Source: Pseudomonadota bacterium (GTDB taxonomy: Bacteria > Pseudomonadota > Alphaproteobacteria > Reyranellales > Reyranellaceae). From it: 64,000 nucleotides of DNA. Of the stretch, positions 44,566-52,732 are shown one piece after another; within the stretch, counting starts at the first letter, position 1; each line of letters opens with the position of its first letter. The translations under genes were made by a program, and so were the position numbers. The notes beneath the pieces are model-generated. The model had not been told where the DNA came from, did not search any database, and saw only the letters and a list, made by a program, of their open reading frames with translations. The DNA lies in the NCBI GenBank assembly GCA_018242505.1, contig JAFEBU010000080.1, positions 1 to 64,000 on the forward strand. The letters run 5' to 3'.

Positions 44566-45924
44566 TCAGTCCTCGCCCGGCCGGTCGGCCGGTGCAAAAG
44601 ACGGTTCGTGGCCGCGGGCCAGCGCAACCGTCCGAGCAAGCAGCCGCAACTCGCCGCGCAACTCCTCCGTAAGCGTCGCGCGATCGCGGGCGCTTTCCTC
44701 GACGAGTCGGGTCAGGTTGTTCTCGATGTTGCGCCGGTGTGCAGCGACGGCCTCGCGATCGGCATCGGGCACGCGTTCGGCGAGCCGGGCAAGCGCGGCG
44801 CGAACCTCATCGGCCTGGCGTTCCAGGTGTTCTTCGATGTTGCGGTGATGCGCCGCCAGTGCCTCGCGGTCGGGCTCGGGCAGGGGACGGTGGACCAGCC
44901 GGTCCACAGCGGCCTGCAGCTCCTCGATCACGCGCGGAAGATCCTGGGCGGTCGATGCCTGATCGGAGAGACGGCTGACGGCGCTGCGCAGCTCGATCGC
45001 AAGCTCGGTGAAGCGCGCGAACAAGGTCTGTTGTGTGCGCACCGTCTCCGCCAGCGCACCCAGGCGCTCCATGAGCGTCGCATAGCTTGTCGCCGTGGAT
45101 TGGCGGCTGTCCTCCATGCGTTTCAGCGCCCGGATCAGGTTGTCGACCCCCTCGGCATTGCGCTCCAGCAAAGCGCCGATATAGGCCGGCACCGGCCCCG
45201 AGCGGCCCTCGGTGCCGACGAGGCCGGGATCGGACAGGCTGGTCGCGCGCGCCAGCCATTCTTCGAGCTCGATGTGGAAGCGGCCTTGGGCCTGGCTCGC
45301 CTGCAGTTCGAGGAAGCCCAGGACCAGCGAGCCGGAGAGACCGAACAGCGAGGCGCCGAACGCTGTCGACATGCCCTTCAACGGACCTTCGATGCTTCCT
45401 TGCAGCATCGAGAACATCTTCAGGGGATCGCCGGCCGACACGTGCAGGTTCGAGATCGCGTCGGCGACCGAACCGATCGTCTCCAACAGACCCCAGAAGG
45501 TGCCGAGCAGTCCGAGGAATATCAGAAGGCCGATAAGATAACGGGCAAGCTCGCGGCGCTCGTCGAGCCGGGTCGCGATGCCGTCCAGCATGGCGCGCGT
45601 AGCGGTGGGCGAGAGGCGGAAGTCCTGTCGCTCACCCAGCATGGCCGCCATCGGCGCCAGCAGGTTGATCGAGTCGGTGGGCAGGAGCGTGGCGTCGACG
45701 TCGCGATGCTGGTAGCGGCGCATCCAGTTCACCTCCGGCCACAGCAGGATCACCTGCCGGAAGACGAAGAAGATGCCGAGCAGCAACACGGCCACGATCA
45801 CGCCGTCGAGAATAGGCGTGTGCAGGAAGACGCGGATCAGATCCTCGTGCAGGAGGTAGGTCAACCCTGCCACCGCGACGAGGAACAGCAGCATGCGGAT
45901 GAGGTAGGGGAGGGGAGTACTCAT
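44566..45924 (-). CDS. MotA/TolQ/ExbB-family proton-channel protein with long cytoplasmic tail
   Basis: 452 aa. Four predicted membrane segments: two near the N-terminus (LIRMLLFLVAVAGLTYLL and LDGVIVAVLLLGIFFVF), then LIGLLIFLGLLGTFWGLLETI and FGASLFGLSGSLVLGFLEL. These last two carry the TolQ/MotA signature. The remaining ~210 residues are a helical cytoplasmic tail containing a tandem repeat of a 16-residue element, DREA(L/V)AAH(H/R)RNIE, at 37-residue spacing (codons near 44713-44760 and 44824-44871). Together with the OmpA partner it forms a predicted proton-driven motor unit. Confidence 0.88.
   Translation of the reverse strand: MSTPLPYLIRMLLFLVAVAGLTYLLHEDLIRVFLHTPILDGVIVAVLLLGIFFVFRQVILLWPEVNWMRRYQHRDVDATLLPTDSINLLAPMAAMLGERQDFRLSPTATRAMLDGIATRLDERRELARYLIGLLIFLGLLGTFWGLLETIGSVADAISNLHVSAGDPLKMFSMLQGSIEGPLKGMSTAFGASLFGLSGSLVLGFLELQASQAQGRFHIELEEWLARATSLSDPGLVGTEGRSGPVPAYIGALLERNAEGVDNLIRALKRMEDSRQSTATSYATLMERLGALAETVRTQQTLFARFTELAIELRSAVSRLSDQASTAQDLPRVIEELQAAVDRLVHRPLPEPDREALAAHHRNIEEHLERQADEVRAALARLAERVPDADREAVAAHRRNIENNLTRLVEESARDRATLTEELRGELRLLARTVALARGHEPSFAPADRPGED
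44713..44871 (-). repeat. internal 111-bp-spaced coding repeat in the MotA-like tail
   Basis: Two 48-bp elements (44713-44760 and 44824-44871), 111 bp apart, encode nearly the same 16 residues: DREALAAHHRNIEEHL and DREAVAAHRRNIENNL. Read as a duplicated helical segment of the cytoplasmic tail. Confidence 0.8.
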
Positions 45925-46467
45925 GCCATTGGATGCAGGATAGCGGGCAACGCAGTGTCAGGTGGCGACTGCATGGATATCGACCGAGGCCACCCTTGAT
46001 ACAACCGATTGCCTTTCAAGGCGTTTTTGCTCCTCAAGCATACTCAATGCAAGGTTTCGTCTCAACCTGCGAAGCCGAGATATCCGCAACGTGGTGGAGG
46101 GCGATGGCGATAGTAGGGCGGCGGATTCCGGCCGACCGCGAGAGTCTCCTCCAAGCTGGTGCTGCTGGCAGGAGGAGACGGCCAGGCCAACTGGGCGGGA
46201 GGGGTTGTTCTCGTAAACGCTTTGCGAGCCGTCGACGATCGGCACTCGACGGGGCAACCGCAGCTTCGGATACGCGATGAGCCTCGTCCTGCGGTGAAGT
46301 ACATCATGTACTCACCTGCTGGATGTACTTCAGAAGAATTAGGGCTCCGCAGTCGTCGGCAAAGATCAACTGCTCTCCATCTGGACCTCAAGCATCTCGC
46401 TCGCATCATGAGAAAGACGCTCGCGGTCCGTATGGAGATGGGCCGGCGCGCGGCCGCTCTCGTGTCG
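45925..46467. other. 543-bp intergenic region
   Basis: No recognisable protein. A 99-codon minus-strand frame (45958-46257) has ordinary composition but no family match I can name, no clear ribosome-binding site and a low-complexity middle. The notable content is a cluster of AGTACAT/ATGTACT elements at 46296-46331. The upstream control region of the MotA-like gene (minus start 45924) is included. Confidence 0.6.
46296..46331. promoter_or_regulatory. nested palindromes built from AGTACAT/ATGTACT half-sites
   Basis: Two inverted structures share sequence. AGTACAT-C-ATGTACT spans 46298-46312 (7-bp arms, one central base). GAAGTACATC (46296-46305) and GATGTACTTC (46322-46331) form 10-bp arms over a 16-nt loop. 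Three half-sites in 36 bp look like a protein-binding cluster or alternative hairpins; the regulator is unknown. Confidence 0.5.
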
Positions 46468-47310
46468 TCAGGCCAGGATCTCGACCATCGCCTCGCGCAG
46501 GCCGGCATTTGTCGCCAGGATCGACGAGGCGCCGAGCGCGTAGGGGTGGCCGGCGACATCGCTCACCATGCCGCCTGCTTCGCGCACCAGCAGCAGGCCG
46601 GCCGCCACATCCCAGGGGGCGAGGCCATATTCGAAGAAGGCGTCGTAGCGGCCGGCTGCCACGAAGGCGAGGTCGAGCGATGCGGCACCCCAACGGCGTA
46701 TGCCGGCGGTCCGGCCCATCACCGCCTCGAGCTTGCGCAAGTAGGCCGGGTGGTCGCCTCTGCCGATATGCGGGATACCGGTGCCGACCAGAGCACGCGC
46801 CGGCTCCTTGCGCCCAGACACGCGCAGCCGACGCGAGCGGGCGTTCGGCGTGTCGATGAAGGCGCCGTTGCCCTTTTCGGCCCAGAACAGCTCGTCGGAG
46901 ATCGGCTGATAGATGACGCCGGCGATGATCTCGCCCTCGCGCTCGAGGGCGAGCGAGATCGCGAAATGCGGCACGCCGTGCAGGAAATTGGTGGTGCCGT
47001 CGAGCGGGTCGGCGATCCAGCGGTTGCGTCCATCGCCTTTGGTTTCGCCGCCTTCCTCGCCCAGGAAGCCGTAGTCGGGCCGCGTGCGGGCCAGTTCGGC
47101 GCGCAGCACGCGCTCGGCCTGTACGTCGGCGCGGCTCACGAAGTCGCCCGGTCCCTTCTCGGAGACCTGCAAGTGCTCGACCTCGCCGAAGTCGCGCTTC
47201 AGCGACTTGGCCGCGGCGAAGACGGCACGGATCATGACCGTGATGGTAGCCGACCGAGGCGCCAGCGACTTGCGTTCGGGCGGACCGGATCGCTCGCGAC
47301 CGACATTCAT
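46468..47310 (-). CDS. inositol-1-monophosphatase family protein
   Basis: Mg-dependent phosphatase, about 280 aa from ATG 47310 (the next in-frame ATG is 47235). I prefer the longer form because the family N-terminus seems to extend before the second ATG: SATITVMIRAVFAAAKSLKR parallels the usual start of these proteins. Metal sites are intact: FLGEEGGE, WIADPLDGTTNFLHG (DPLDGT) and APWDVAAGLLLVREAGG. SuhB-type members also act in rRNA antitermination, which cannot be judged here. Lies 84 bp downstream of efp on the same strand. Confidence 0.9.
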   Translation of the reverse strand: MNVGRERSGPPERKSLAPRSATITVMIRAVFAAAKSLKRDFGEVEHLQVSEKGPGDFVSRADVQAERVLRAELARTRPDYGFLGEEGGETKGDGRNRWIADPLDGTTNFLHGVPHFAISLALEREGEIIAGVIYQPISDELFWAEKGNGAFIDTPNARSRRLRVSGRKEPARALVGTGIPHIGRGDHPAYLRKLEAVMGRTAGIRRWGAASLDLAFVAAGRYDAFFEYGLAPWDVAAGLLLVREAGGMVSDVAGHPYALGASSILATNAGLREAMVEILA

Positions 47311-47394
47311 CGGAGCCCGGCCGACGCGAGCGACGGGCTGATCTCGGTGAGGACGGTCGGGGGGGAGTGCCATCGGATGACCTGGGCCGCCGGC

Positions 47395-47964
47395 TCAGTC
47401 CTTGGCGCGTTCCATGTAGCTGCCGTCCTCGGTGTTGATCACCAGCTTGGTGCCGACGGCGATATGGGGGGGCACCATCACGCGGATGCCGCCTTCGACC
47501 ACGGCCGGCTTGTAGGACGAGGAGGCGGTCTGTCCCTTCACCACGGCGTCGGCTTCGGTGACGGCCAGGACGACCGACTTCGGCAACTCGACGCCGACCG
47601 GCGTTCCTTCATAGAGCGACACGACGACTTCCATGCCGTCCTGCAGCCAGCGCGACTGATCGGGATCGAGCACGTCGGCGCCGACGGTGAGCTGCTCGAA
47701 GTTCTCCTTGTCCATGAAGGTGAAGCCGTTGTCGTCCTGGAACAGGTAGGTGCACTCGCGCTCGTCGATATGGACGTGCTCGATGGTTTCGCCCGACCGG
47801 AACCGCTCCTGCAGCTTGTTGCCCTCGCGCAGGGCCTTGGCCTCGATCGCCACGAACGCGCCGCCCTTGCCCGGGCTGATATGCTGCACCTTGGCTGCCA
47901 CCCAGAGCTTGCCGTTGTATTCGATGACGTTGCCGGCGCGGATGGAGTTGACGGGAACTTTCAT
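47395..47964 (-). CDS. efp: translation elongation factor P
   Basis: 189 aa, full length. Relieves ribosome stalling at polyproline. The conserved loop VQHISPGKGGAFV carries Lys33, corresponding to E. coli Lys34, the residue beta-lysylated by EpmA. Then the beta domains with RECTYLFQDDNGFTFMDKENFEQ and the C-terminal VVEGGIRVMVPPHIAVGTKLVINTEDG signature. I use ATG 47964, giving MKVPVNSIRAGNVIEYNGK. The nearby epmA homologue (48486) supports a lysylated EF-P. Confidence 0.97.
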   Translation of the reverse strand: MKVPVNSIRAGNVIEYNGKLWVAAKVQHISPGKGGAFVAIEAKALREGNKLQERFRSGETIEHVHIDERECTYLFQDDNGFTFMDKENFEQLTVGADVLDPDQSRWLQDGMEVVVSLYEGTPVGVELPKSVVLAVTEADAVVKGQTASSSYKPAVVEGGIRVMVPPHIAVGTKLVINTEDGSYMERAKD

Positions 47965-48007
47965 GGGCCTACCCGGTCTTGCCGCTTGCTGCGGATGAAT
48001 GGAATGC

Positions 48008-48062
48008 GGCCTCGTCCGCTGAACGCGGGACGAGGCCGGCGGCGGGCTTTTATCAAAGCCCG
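48008..48062. terminator. two consecutive hairpins between the yjbR-like gene and efp
   Basis: Hairpin 1 has perfect 10-bp arms GGCCTCGTCC (48008-48017) and GGACGAGGCC (48028-48037). Hairpin 2 has arms CGGGCTTT (48043-48050) and AAAGCCCG (48055-48062) over a TATC loop. They lie downstream of the yjbR-like gene and upstream of efp on the minus strand. Neither has a long U-tract, so attenuation or leader structure of efp is as likely as termination. Confidence 0.5.
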
Positions 48063-48090
48063 GCTGGAGCCGCAACCGGGGCCGACAGGC

Positions 48091-48444
48091 TCAAAGCCCC
48101 AGCGTCGCCTGCTTTTTCCTCGGTAAAGCCGCTGCAATCACAGCATGGGCACGCCTGAGGTAGGCTTTCATTTCAGACATTGTCAAGATTGCAGGGTCAT
48201 CCAAGGCTACCCACTTGGCACGAGCAAGATAGGGTGCGGGACGGAAGCCGTTGGAGCAGCTCAGGGCCTCGTAATGCTCTTCCGGGCACTTGAAGGAAAT
48301 CCGGCCAACCGAATGCTCGCGCGGCGCGATCAGGCAGAACATCTTGCCGCCTACTTTGAAGACGATCACGCCTTCCCACTGGATCGTGCGCGTGGCGGCC
48401 GGCAGGGAAGCGCAGAATTTGTCGATTTGCGCCGGGGTCATCAT
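48091..48444 (-). CDS. MmcQ/YjbR family protein
   Basis: 117 aa. Conserved small cytoplasmic protein with a CyaY-like DNA-binding fold in structural work on the family. Visible features: LPAATRTIQWEGVIVFKVGGKMFCLIAP, SFKCPEEHYEALSC and the PYLARAKWVALDD segment. Exact role unknown. Starts 41 bp from epmA in a divergent arrangement and is followed, after two hairpins, by efp. Confidence 0.82.
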   Translation of the reverse strand: MMTPAQIDKFCASLPAATRTIQWEGVIVFKVGGKMFCLIAPREHSVGRISFKCPEEHYEALSCSNGFRPAPYLARAKWVALDDPAILTMSEMKAYLRRAHAVIAAALPRKKQATLGL

Positions 48445-48485
48445 GATACCCTACACGCCGTCGCCGCCGCATGCGATGGTCGAGC

Positions 48486-49484
48486 ATGAACGAGTGGCGT
48501 CCCGACAAGCTTACCCGACGTTTGCCCAACCTCGAGGTCCGGACCAGGCTTCAAAGTGCGATCCGGCATTGGTTTGCAGCCGAGGGCTTCGTCGAGGTCG
48601 AGACGCCGATCCTGCAGGTGAGCCCCGGGGCCGAGGTACATCTTTCGGGCTTCGCCACCGACTGGGAAACACCGGACGGCGAGGACGAGCAGGTGCGCTG
48701 GCTGCACAGCTCGCCCGAATTCGCGATGAAGAAGTTGCTGGCGGGCGGGATGCCCAGGATCTTCCAGTTCGCACGCGTCTTCCGCAATGCCGAGGGCTCG
48801 GCGCTGCATCATCCCGAGTTCACCATGCTGGAATGGTATCGAGCCGGCGCGGGCTACGAGACCCTGATGGAGGATTGCGCGGCACTGCTGCGGCTCGCGG
48901 ATGGGCATGAGCTCAGATGGGAGGGGAATGTCTGCGATCCCATGGCTGTTCCCGATCGGCTGACGGTGGCGGAAGCGTTCGATCGGCATGCCGGCGTCGA
49001 TCTCCTGGCAACCGTCGGCGATGCGGAGGCGCTCGCCAGGCATGCGGGCATTGCCATGCACAGCAACGACACATGGGACGACGTCTTCTTCCGCATCATG
49101 TTCGACAAGATCGAGCGGAAGCTCGGCATGGGGCGGCCGACGATCCTGTACGAATATCCGATCTCGATGGCGGCGTTGGCGCGCGCCAAACCGGGCGATC
49201 CACGTGTCGCCGAGCGCTTCGAGCTCTATGCCTGCGGCGTCGAGCTCGCCAACGCCTTCGGCGAACTCACCGATCCTGCGATCCAGCGCGCGCGGCTGAA
49301 AGCCGACATGGACGAGAAGGAACGTCTCTATGGCCTGCGCTGGCCGGTCGATCCCGACTTCCTCGCCGCCCTCGACCATGGTTTGCCCGACAGCAGCGGT
49401 ATCGCCCTTGGCTTCGACCGGCTTGCCATGCTCGTCACCGGCGCCTCACGCATCGAGGACGTGCTGTGGCTGCCGGTGCGTTGA
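48486..49484 (+). CDS. epmA: EF-P--(R)-beta-lysine ligase (EpmA/GenX/PoxA)
   Basis: Class II lysyl-tRNA-synthetase paralogue lacking the anticodon-binding domain, 332 aa. It adenylates beta-lysine and transfers it to the EF-P lysine. N-terminal catalytic core LEVRTRLQSAIRHWFAAEGF, then VETPILQVSPGAEVHL, RIFQFARVFRNAEGS, HHPEFTMLEWYRAG (class II motif 2 region) and the C-terminal GIALGFDRLAMLVTGAS (motif 3). The ATG at 48486 is used. Neighbour efp (47395-47964) is the substrate. The lysine 2,3-aminomutase EpmB is not found in this window. Confidence 0.94.
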   Translation: MNEWRPDKLTRRLPNLEVRTRLQSAIRHWFAAEGFVEVETPILQVSPGAEVHLSGFATDWETPDGEDEQVRWLHSSPEFAMKKLLAGGMPRIFQFARVFRNAEGSALHHPEFTMLEWYRAGAGYETLMEDCAALLRLADGHELRWEGNVCDPMAVPDRLTVAEAFDRHAGVDLLATVGDAEALARHAGIAMHSNDTWDDVFFRIMFDKIERKLGMGRPTILYEYPISMAALARAKPGDPRVAERFELYACGVELANAFGELTDPAIQRARLKADMDEKERLYGLRWPVDPDFLAALDHGLPDSSGIALGFDRLAMLVTGASRIEDVLWLPVR

Positions 49485-49957
49485 CCGGCGTTCCCGATGC
49501 AACCCGCGGGATCGTGCGAAGGGCTCGCCGACTGTTCCTAATCGGCGCAGTCGTACCGGTTGCTGCCGGGGCTTCGGCTGGGCGCTTCTCTGCGTCGAAG
49601 CGGCGGGCGGCGGCGGCACGTCCTGCGGGTGGAGGGCCCGCACAGCCCGCTCCGCAATCGGCACAGACTGCCCCCCTGCGCAGGGCAGCGAAGGCGGGTG
49701 TGCGCTCAAGATTCACCCTGTCGGCGAGTTCGCGGGCGTCGCGCGGACGGATTTCATCGGGACGCGACCGCTTTCGCCCATCCGGGCGGCGAGCTTGTGC
49801 AGGCGAGCTCCTGTCTCGATCTTGACGTCGGAAGAAGGTGGTGTTGCGGCAATTCTTCACTTCCCAATCAATGACTTATCGTAAAAATCTGCAGTTACAG
49901 AGACCTTTCGATTTCTAAGTATGCTATACTGTTGATCTTTGACGGCTGGGGGATTGG
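49485..49957. other. 473-bp interval before MHS transporter
   Basis: No protein I can support. Frames on both strands stay open but are Arg/Ala-rich shadows. The last ~90 bp become A/T-rich, with TATACT at 49925-49930 that could serve as a -10 element for the transporter gene starting at 49958. Confidence 0.55.
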
Positions 49958-51277
49958 ATGCAGACGGCGATTCCGCTCGATGCGGGTTCTGGAACAAGAG
50001 AGAGTATGGCGGGGCGGGTGCCGCTCAAGGTCGTAATGGCGGCGGTCGCAGGCAACGCCATCGAGTTTTTCGATTTCATCGTCTATGCCTATTTTGCCGT
50101 CTACATCGGCCAGACTTTCTTCCCGGCCAAGACCGAGTTCATGAGCCTGCTGCTGTCGGTGGGGGTGTTCGGTGTCGGCTTCGTGTTCCGGCCGCTGGGC
50201 GGGGTCTTGATCGGCGCTTATGCCGACCGCGCCGGCCGCAAGCCCGCAATGCTGCTCACGATCGCCATGATCACGGTCGGGACGCTTGCCCTCGCGTTCA
50301 CGCCTTCCTACGCATCGATTGGCTTGGCCGCCCCGATCATCGTCGTGGTCTGCCGGCTGGTGCAGGGGCTCGCCCTGGGCGGCGAGGTGGGGCCTGCGAG
50401 CGTCTTCCTGATCGAGATCGCCCCGGAGGGCAAGCGCGGCCTTTATTCGAGCTGGCAACTCGCGAGCCAGGGACTGGCCGCCTTGGCGGCAAGCGGATGC
50501 GGACTGTTGATGTCCTATCTGCTTTCGCCGGCCGAGTTGGCCGCGTGGGGATGGCGCGTGCCGTTCCTGCTCTGCCTCGTGCTGATCCCGGTGGCGCTGT
50601 ATCTGCGGCACACCATGCCCGAGACGCTGCAGGCGCCGGCACCGGCCAGGACGGCCGCTGCCATGCCGAAGGAGGAACGGGTCCGGGTCGGGTCGCATGG
50701 CGGCTTCATCCTGCTCGCCGTGCTGGTCATCATGGGCGCCACGGTCTCGACCTATGCCGCCAACTACATGACGACCTATGCCATCAACACATTGCACTTC
50801 CCGGCATCGACGGCGCTCGCCGCGACCGTGATCGGTGGTGTCTCCACCTTCCTGTTCGCATTGCTCGGGGGATGGCTGGCGGATCGGCACGGGCGGCGCC
50901 TGGTGATGCTCCTGCCACGGCTTCTCCTGACCATCGTGACCTGGCCGCTATTCCTGTTGATCGATCTTTGGCCGGGCGTTGCGACCCTCTATGCGACGAC
51001 GATCGCTCTGACCGGATTGACGGCCATAAGCGCCACGGCGTCGCTGGTGGCGATTCCGGAATTGCTGCCGCGCACCATCCGCACCACCGGCCTTGCGATT
51101 GCCTATGCGGTGGGCGTTGCGTTGTTCGGCGGTAGCACCCAGTTCGTCATCACCTGGCTGCTCGGCGTCACCGGCAATCCGAGTTCGCCGGCCTGGTATG
51201 TGACGGCAACCAGCCTCATCTCTCTCCTTGCCATGCTGGCCATACCCGAAAGCCGTGGCCGGCAACTCAAGAGATGA
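49958..51277 (+). CDS. MFS transporter, metabolite:H+ symporter (MHS) family
   Basis: Inner-membrane symporter of 439 aa, 12 helices. MHS signature near the N-terminus: GNAIEFFDFIVYAYFAVYIGQTFFP. Loop 2-3 motif is GAYADRAGRKPAM, loop 4 has RLVQGLALGGEVGPASVFLIE. Homologues carry citrate, tricarballylate, proline/betaine or dicarboxylates; the substrate is not decidable. It may start at ATG 49958 or at 50006, since the first 16 residues look flexible. Convergent with the response-regulator gene (13-bp gap). Confidence 0.9.
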   Translation: MQTAIPLDAGSGTRESMAGRVPLKVVMAAVAGNAIEFFDFIVYAYFAVYIGQTFFPAKTEFMSLLLSVGVFGVGFVFRPLGGVLIGAYADRAGRKPAMLLTIAMITVGTLALAFTPSYASIGLAAPIIVVVCRLVQGLALGGEVGPASVFLIEIAPEGKRGLYSSWQLASQGLAALAASGCGLLMSYLLSPAELAAWGWRVPFLLCLVLIPVALYLRHTMPETLQAPAPARTAAAMPKEERVRVGSHGGFILLAVLVIMGATVSTYAANYMTTYAINTLHFPASTALAATVIGGVSTFLFALLGGWLADRHGRRLVMLLPRLLLTIVTWPLFLLIDLWPGVATLYATTIALTGLTAISATASLVAIPELLPRTIRTTGLAIAYAVGVALFGGSTQFVITWLLGVTGNPSSPAWYVTATSLISLLAMLAIPESRGRQLKR

Positions 51278-51290
51278 GGGCGATGCGCCG

Positions 51291-52085
51291 TCAGACGGCG
51301 GCTTTGCGTTCGCCGCCCCACCGATAGCCGAACGAGGGATAGTTCTCGATCTCGGTGAAGGTCTCGTCGACCACGCGGAACTTGTTGCGGATCCGCTTGA
51401 TCGTCGAACGCACGTTGGTCCGGTAGCCATGTTCGCCGCTGCCGGCGATGAAGCCCACGTGATGCATGCAGTCGTAAACGGCGCGATAGCTCACGTGATC
51501 GCCGATTCGCGAGGCAAGCAGGCGGACGACGTTGAATTCCGTCAAGGTCAGGTTGACGTCGGTGCCGTTCCAGAAGGCGCGGCTGATGCGCGGCTTGAGC
51601 TGCAACTTGCCGCAATGGAGCGTCTCGTCGACGGAGAGCTCGGCCGGCCGCTTGGACGATTCCACGATCAGGCGCACGCGCCTGGCCAGGATCGGCATGC
51701 CGCGGGCCTTGTCGACGAAATCCAGCGCGCCGTGATCCAGTGCGGCGCTCTCGAGGTGAGGGGTCGACCGGCCTGTCAGGAAGACCACGGGCAGCCGGAC
51801 GCCTTCGCGACGCAGCCGCGGCACCAGTTCGATGCCGGTCATTTCCGGCATGTTCCAGTCGAGTACGATCACGTCGGCGGAAACGCCTTCGCTCACTGCG
51901 GCCAGAAGTGCTGCCCCATCGCGGTAGCTCGTGACCGAGAAGCCCAAATCCTCAAGTTCGGCTGATGCCGCTTCGCGGAAATCATCATCGTCGTCGACGA
52001 AAATCAGACGGATCTGGTTACTGGAATCCCCCGAAACGGCGCCATGAATTTTCGCAGGCGCAGTCTGGCCCGATATCTGTAGCAT
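51291..52085 (-). CDS. orphan ChvI-like OmpR-family response regulator
   Basis: 264 aa from ATG 52085. Receiver domain with acidic pocket FVDDDDDF, phospho-acceptor Asp76 in VLDWNMPEMTG, and Lys in FVDKARG. The DNA-binding domain closely follows ChvI: LTLTEFNVVRLLASR, HVSYRAVYD, GFIAGSGEHGYRTNVRS, IRNKFR and ending IENYPSFGYRWGG. A ~20-residue N-terminal extension precedes the receiver. No histidine kinase (ExoS/ChvG-like) lies adjacent, so the cognate kinase must be elsewhere. Confidence 0.9.
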   Translation of the reverse strand: MLQISGQTAPAKIHGAVSGDSSNQIRLIFVDDDDDFREAASAELEDLGFSVTSYRDGAALLAAVSEGVSADVIVLDWNMPEMTGIELVPRLRREGVRLPVVFLTGRSTPHLESAALDHGALDFVDKARGMPILARRVRLIVESSKRPAELSVDETLHCGKLQLKPRISRAFWNGTDVNLTLTEFNVVRLLASRIGDHVSYRAVYDCMHHVGFIAGSGEHGYRTNVRSTIKRIRNKFRVVDETFTEIENYPSFGYRWGGERKAAV

Positions 52086-52255
52086 TTGCCCTCCACAATC
52101 CTGTGGAGAGCCCCCAATACCCCCTCGGAGATCTCCCCACACACCCGAGCGGAGCATATGCCAGGTGGCGTGCGATCTAGAAGAGCCCGCGTCCCAAACC
52201 GCAAATTGGTCACAACCATGGCGGGTCGATTCGCGGCGGCGATGGCAGCCAAAAA

Positions 52256-52732
52256 CTATAGAGCCTTCAGGGCCTCCTGCACCTCGGCGACATGGCCGGC
52301 GACCTTGACCTTGCGCCACGCCCTGCGCACGACGCCGTCCGTGTCGATCAGGAAGGTGGCGCGATCGATCCCCATATATTTGCGACCATAAAGGCTCTTT
52401 TCGATCCAGGTGCCGTACTTCTCGCAGATCTTGCCATCCTCATCGGATACAAGAGGAAAGGGCAGCTTGTACTTGGTCTTGAACTTGTCGTGACGGGCGA
52501 CGCTGTCCTTGCTTACACCCACGACCTGCGCCTTTAGCTTCTTGAAATCCGGGGCGGCATCGCGGAAGCCGCAGGCTTCCGTCGTGCAGCCCGGCGTGTC
52601 GTCCTTGGGATAAAAATAGAGCACCACCGGCTTGCCGCGCAGTTCGGAGAGCTTCAGCTTGCCATTGCCGTCGGTCGGCGCCGTGAAATCCGGGGCCTTC
52701 TTGCCCTCCAGCTTGTCGCCACTGGCCGTCAT
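52256..52732 (-). CDS. bcp: thioredoxin-dependent thiol peroxidase (Bcp/PrxQ type)
   Basis: 158 aa. The peroxidatic Cys is in YPKDDTPGCTTEACGF, with a second Cys five residues later as resolving residue, the PrxQ pattern. Scavenges H2O2 and organic peroxides in the cytoplasm using thioredoxin. Starts within glnE: the bcp ATG overlaps the glnE stop (ATGA at 52729-52732), so they are coupled. Confidence 0.95.
   Translation of the reverse strand: MTASGDKLEGKKAPDFTAPTDGNGKLKLSELRGKPVVLYFYPKDDTPGCTTEACGFRDAAPDFKKLKAQVVGVSKDSVARHDKFKTKYKLPFPLVSDEDGKICEKYGTWIEKSLYGRKYMGIDRATFLIDTDGVVRRAWRKVKVAGHVAEVQEALKAL

Noticed and set aside
43459..45924. Full Zorya defence system
   Set aside because: Only the motor pair is present; no ZorC, ZorD or ZorE-like gene is adjacent, so a defence call is not supported.
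49435..49860. 141-codon minus-strand frame after epmA
   Set aside because: Arg/Ala/Pro-rich, overlaps the epmA end, no motif and no ribosome-binding site.
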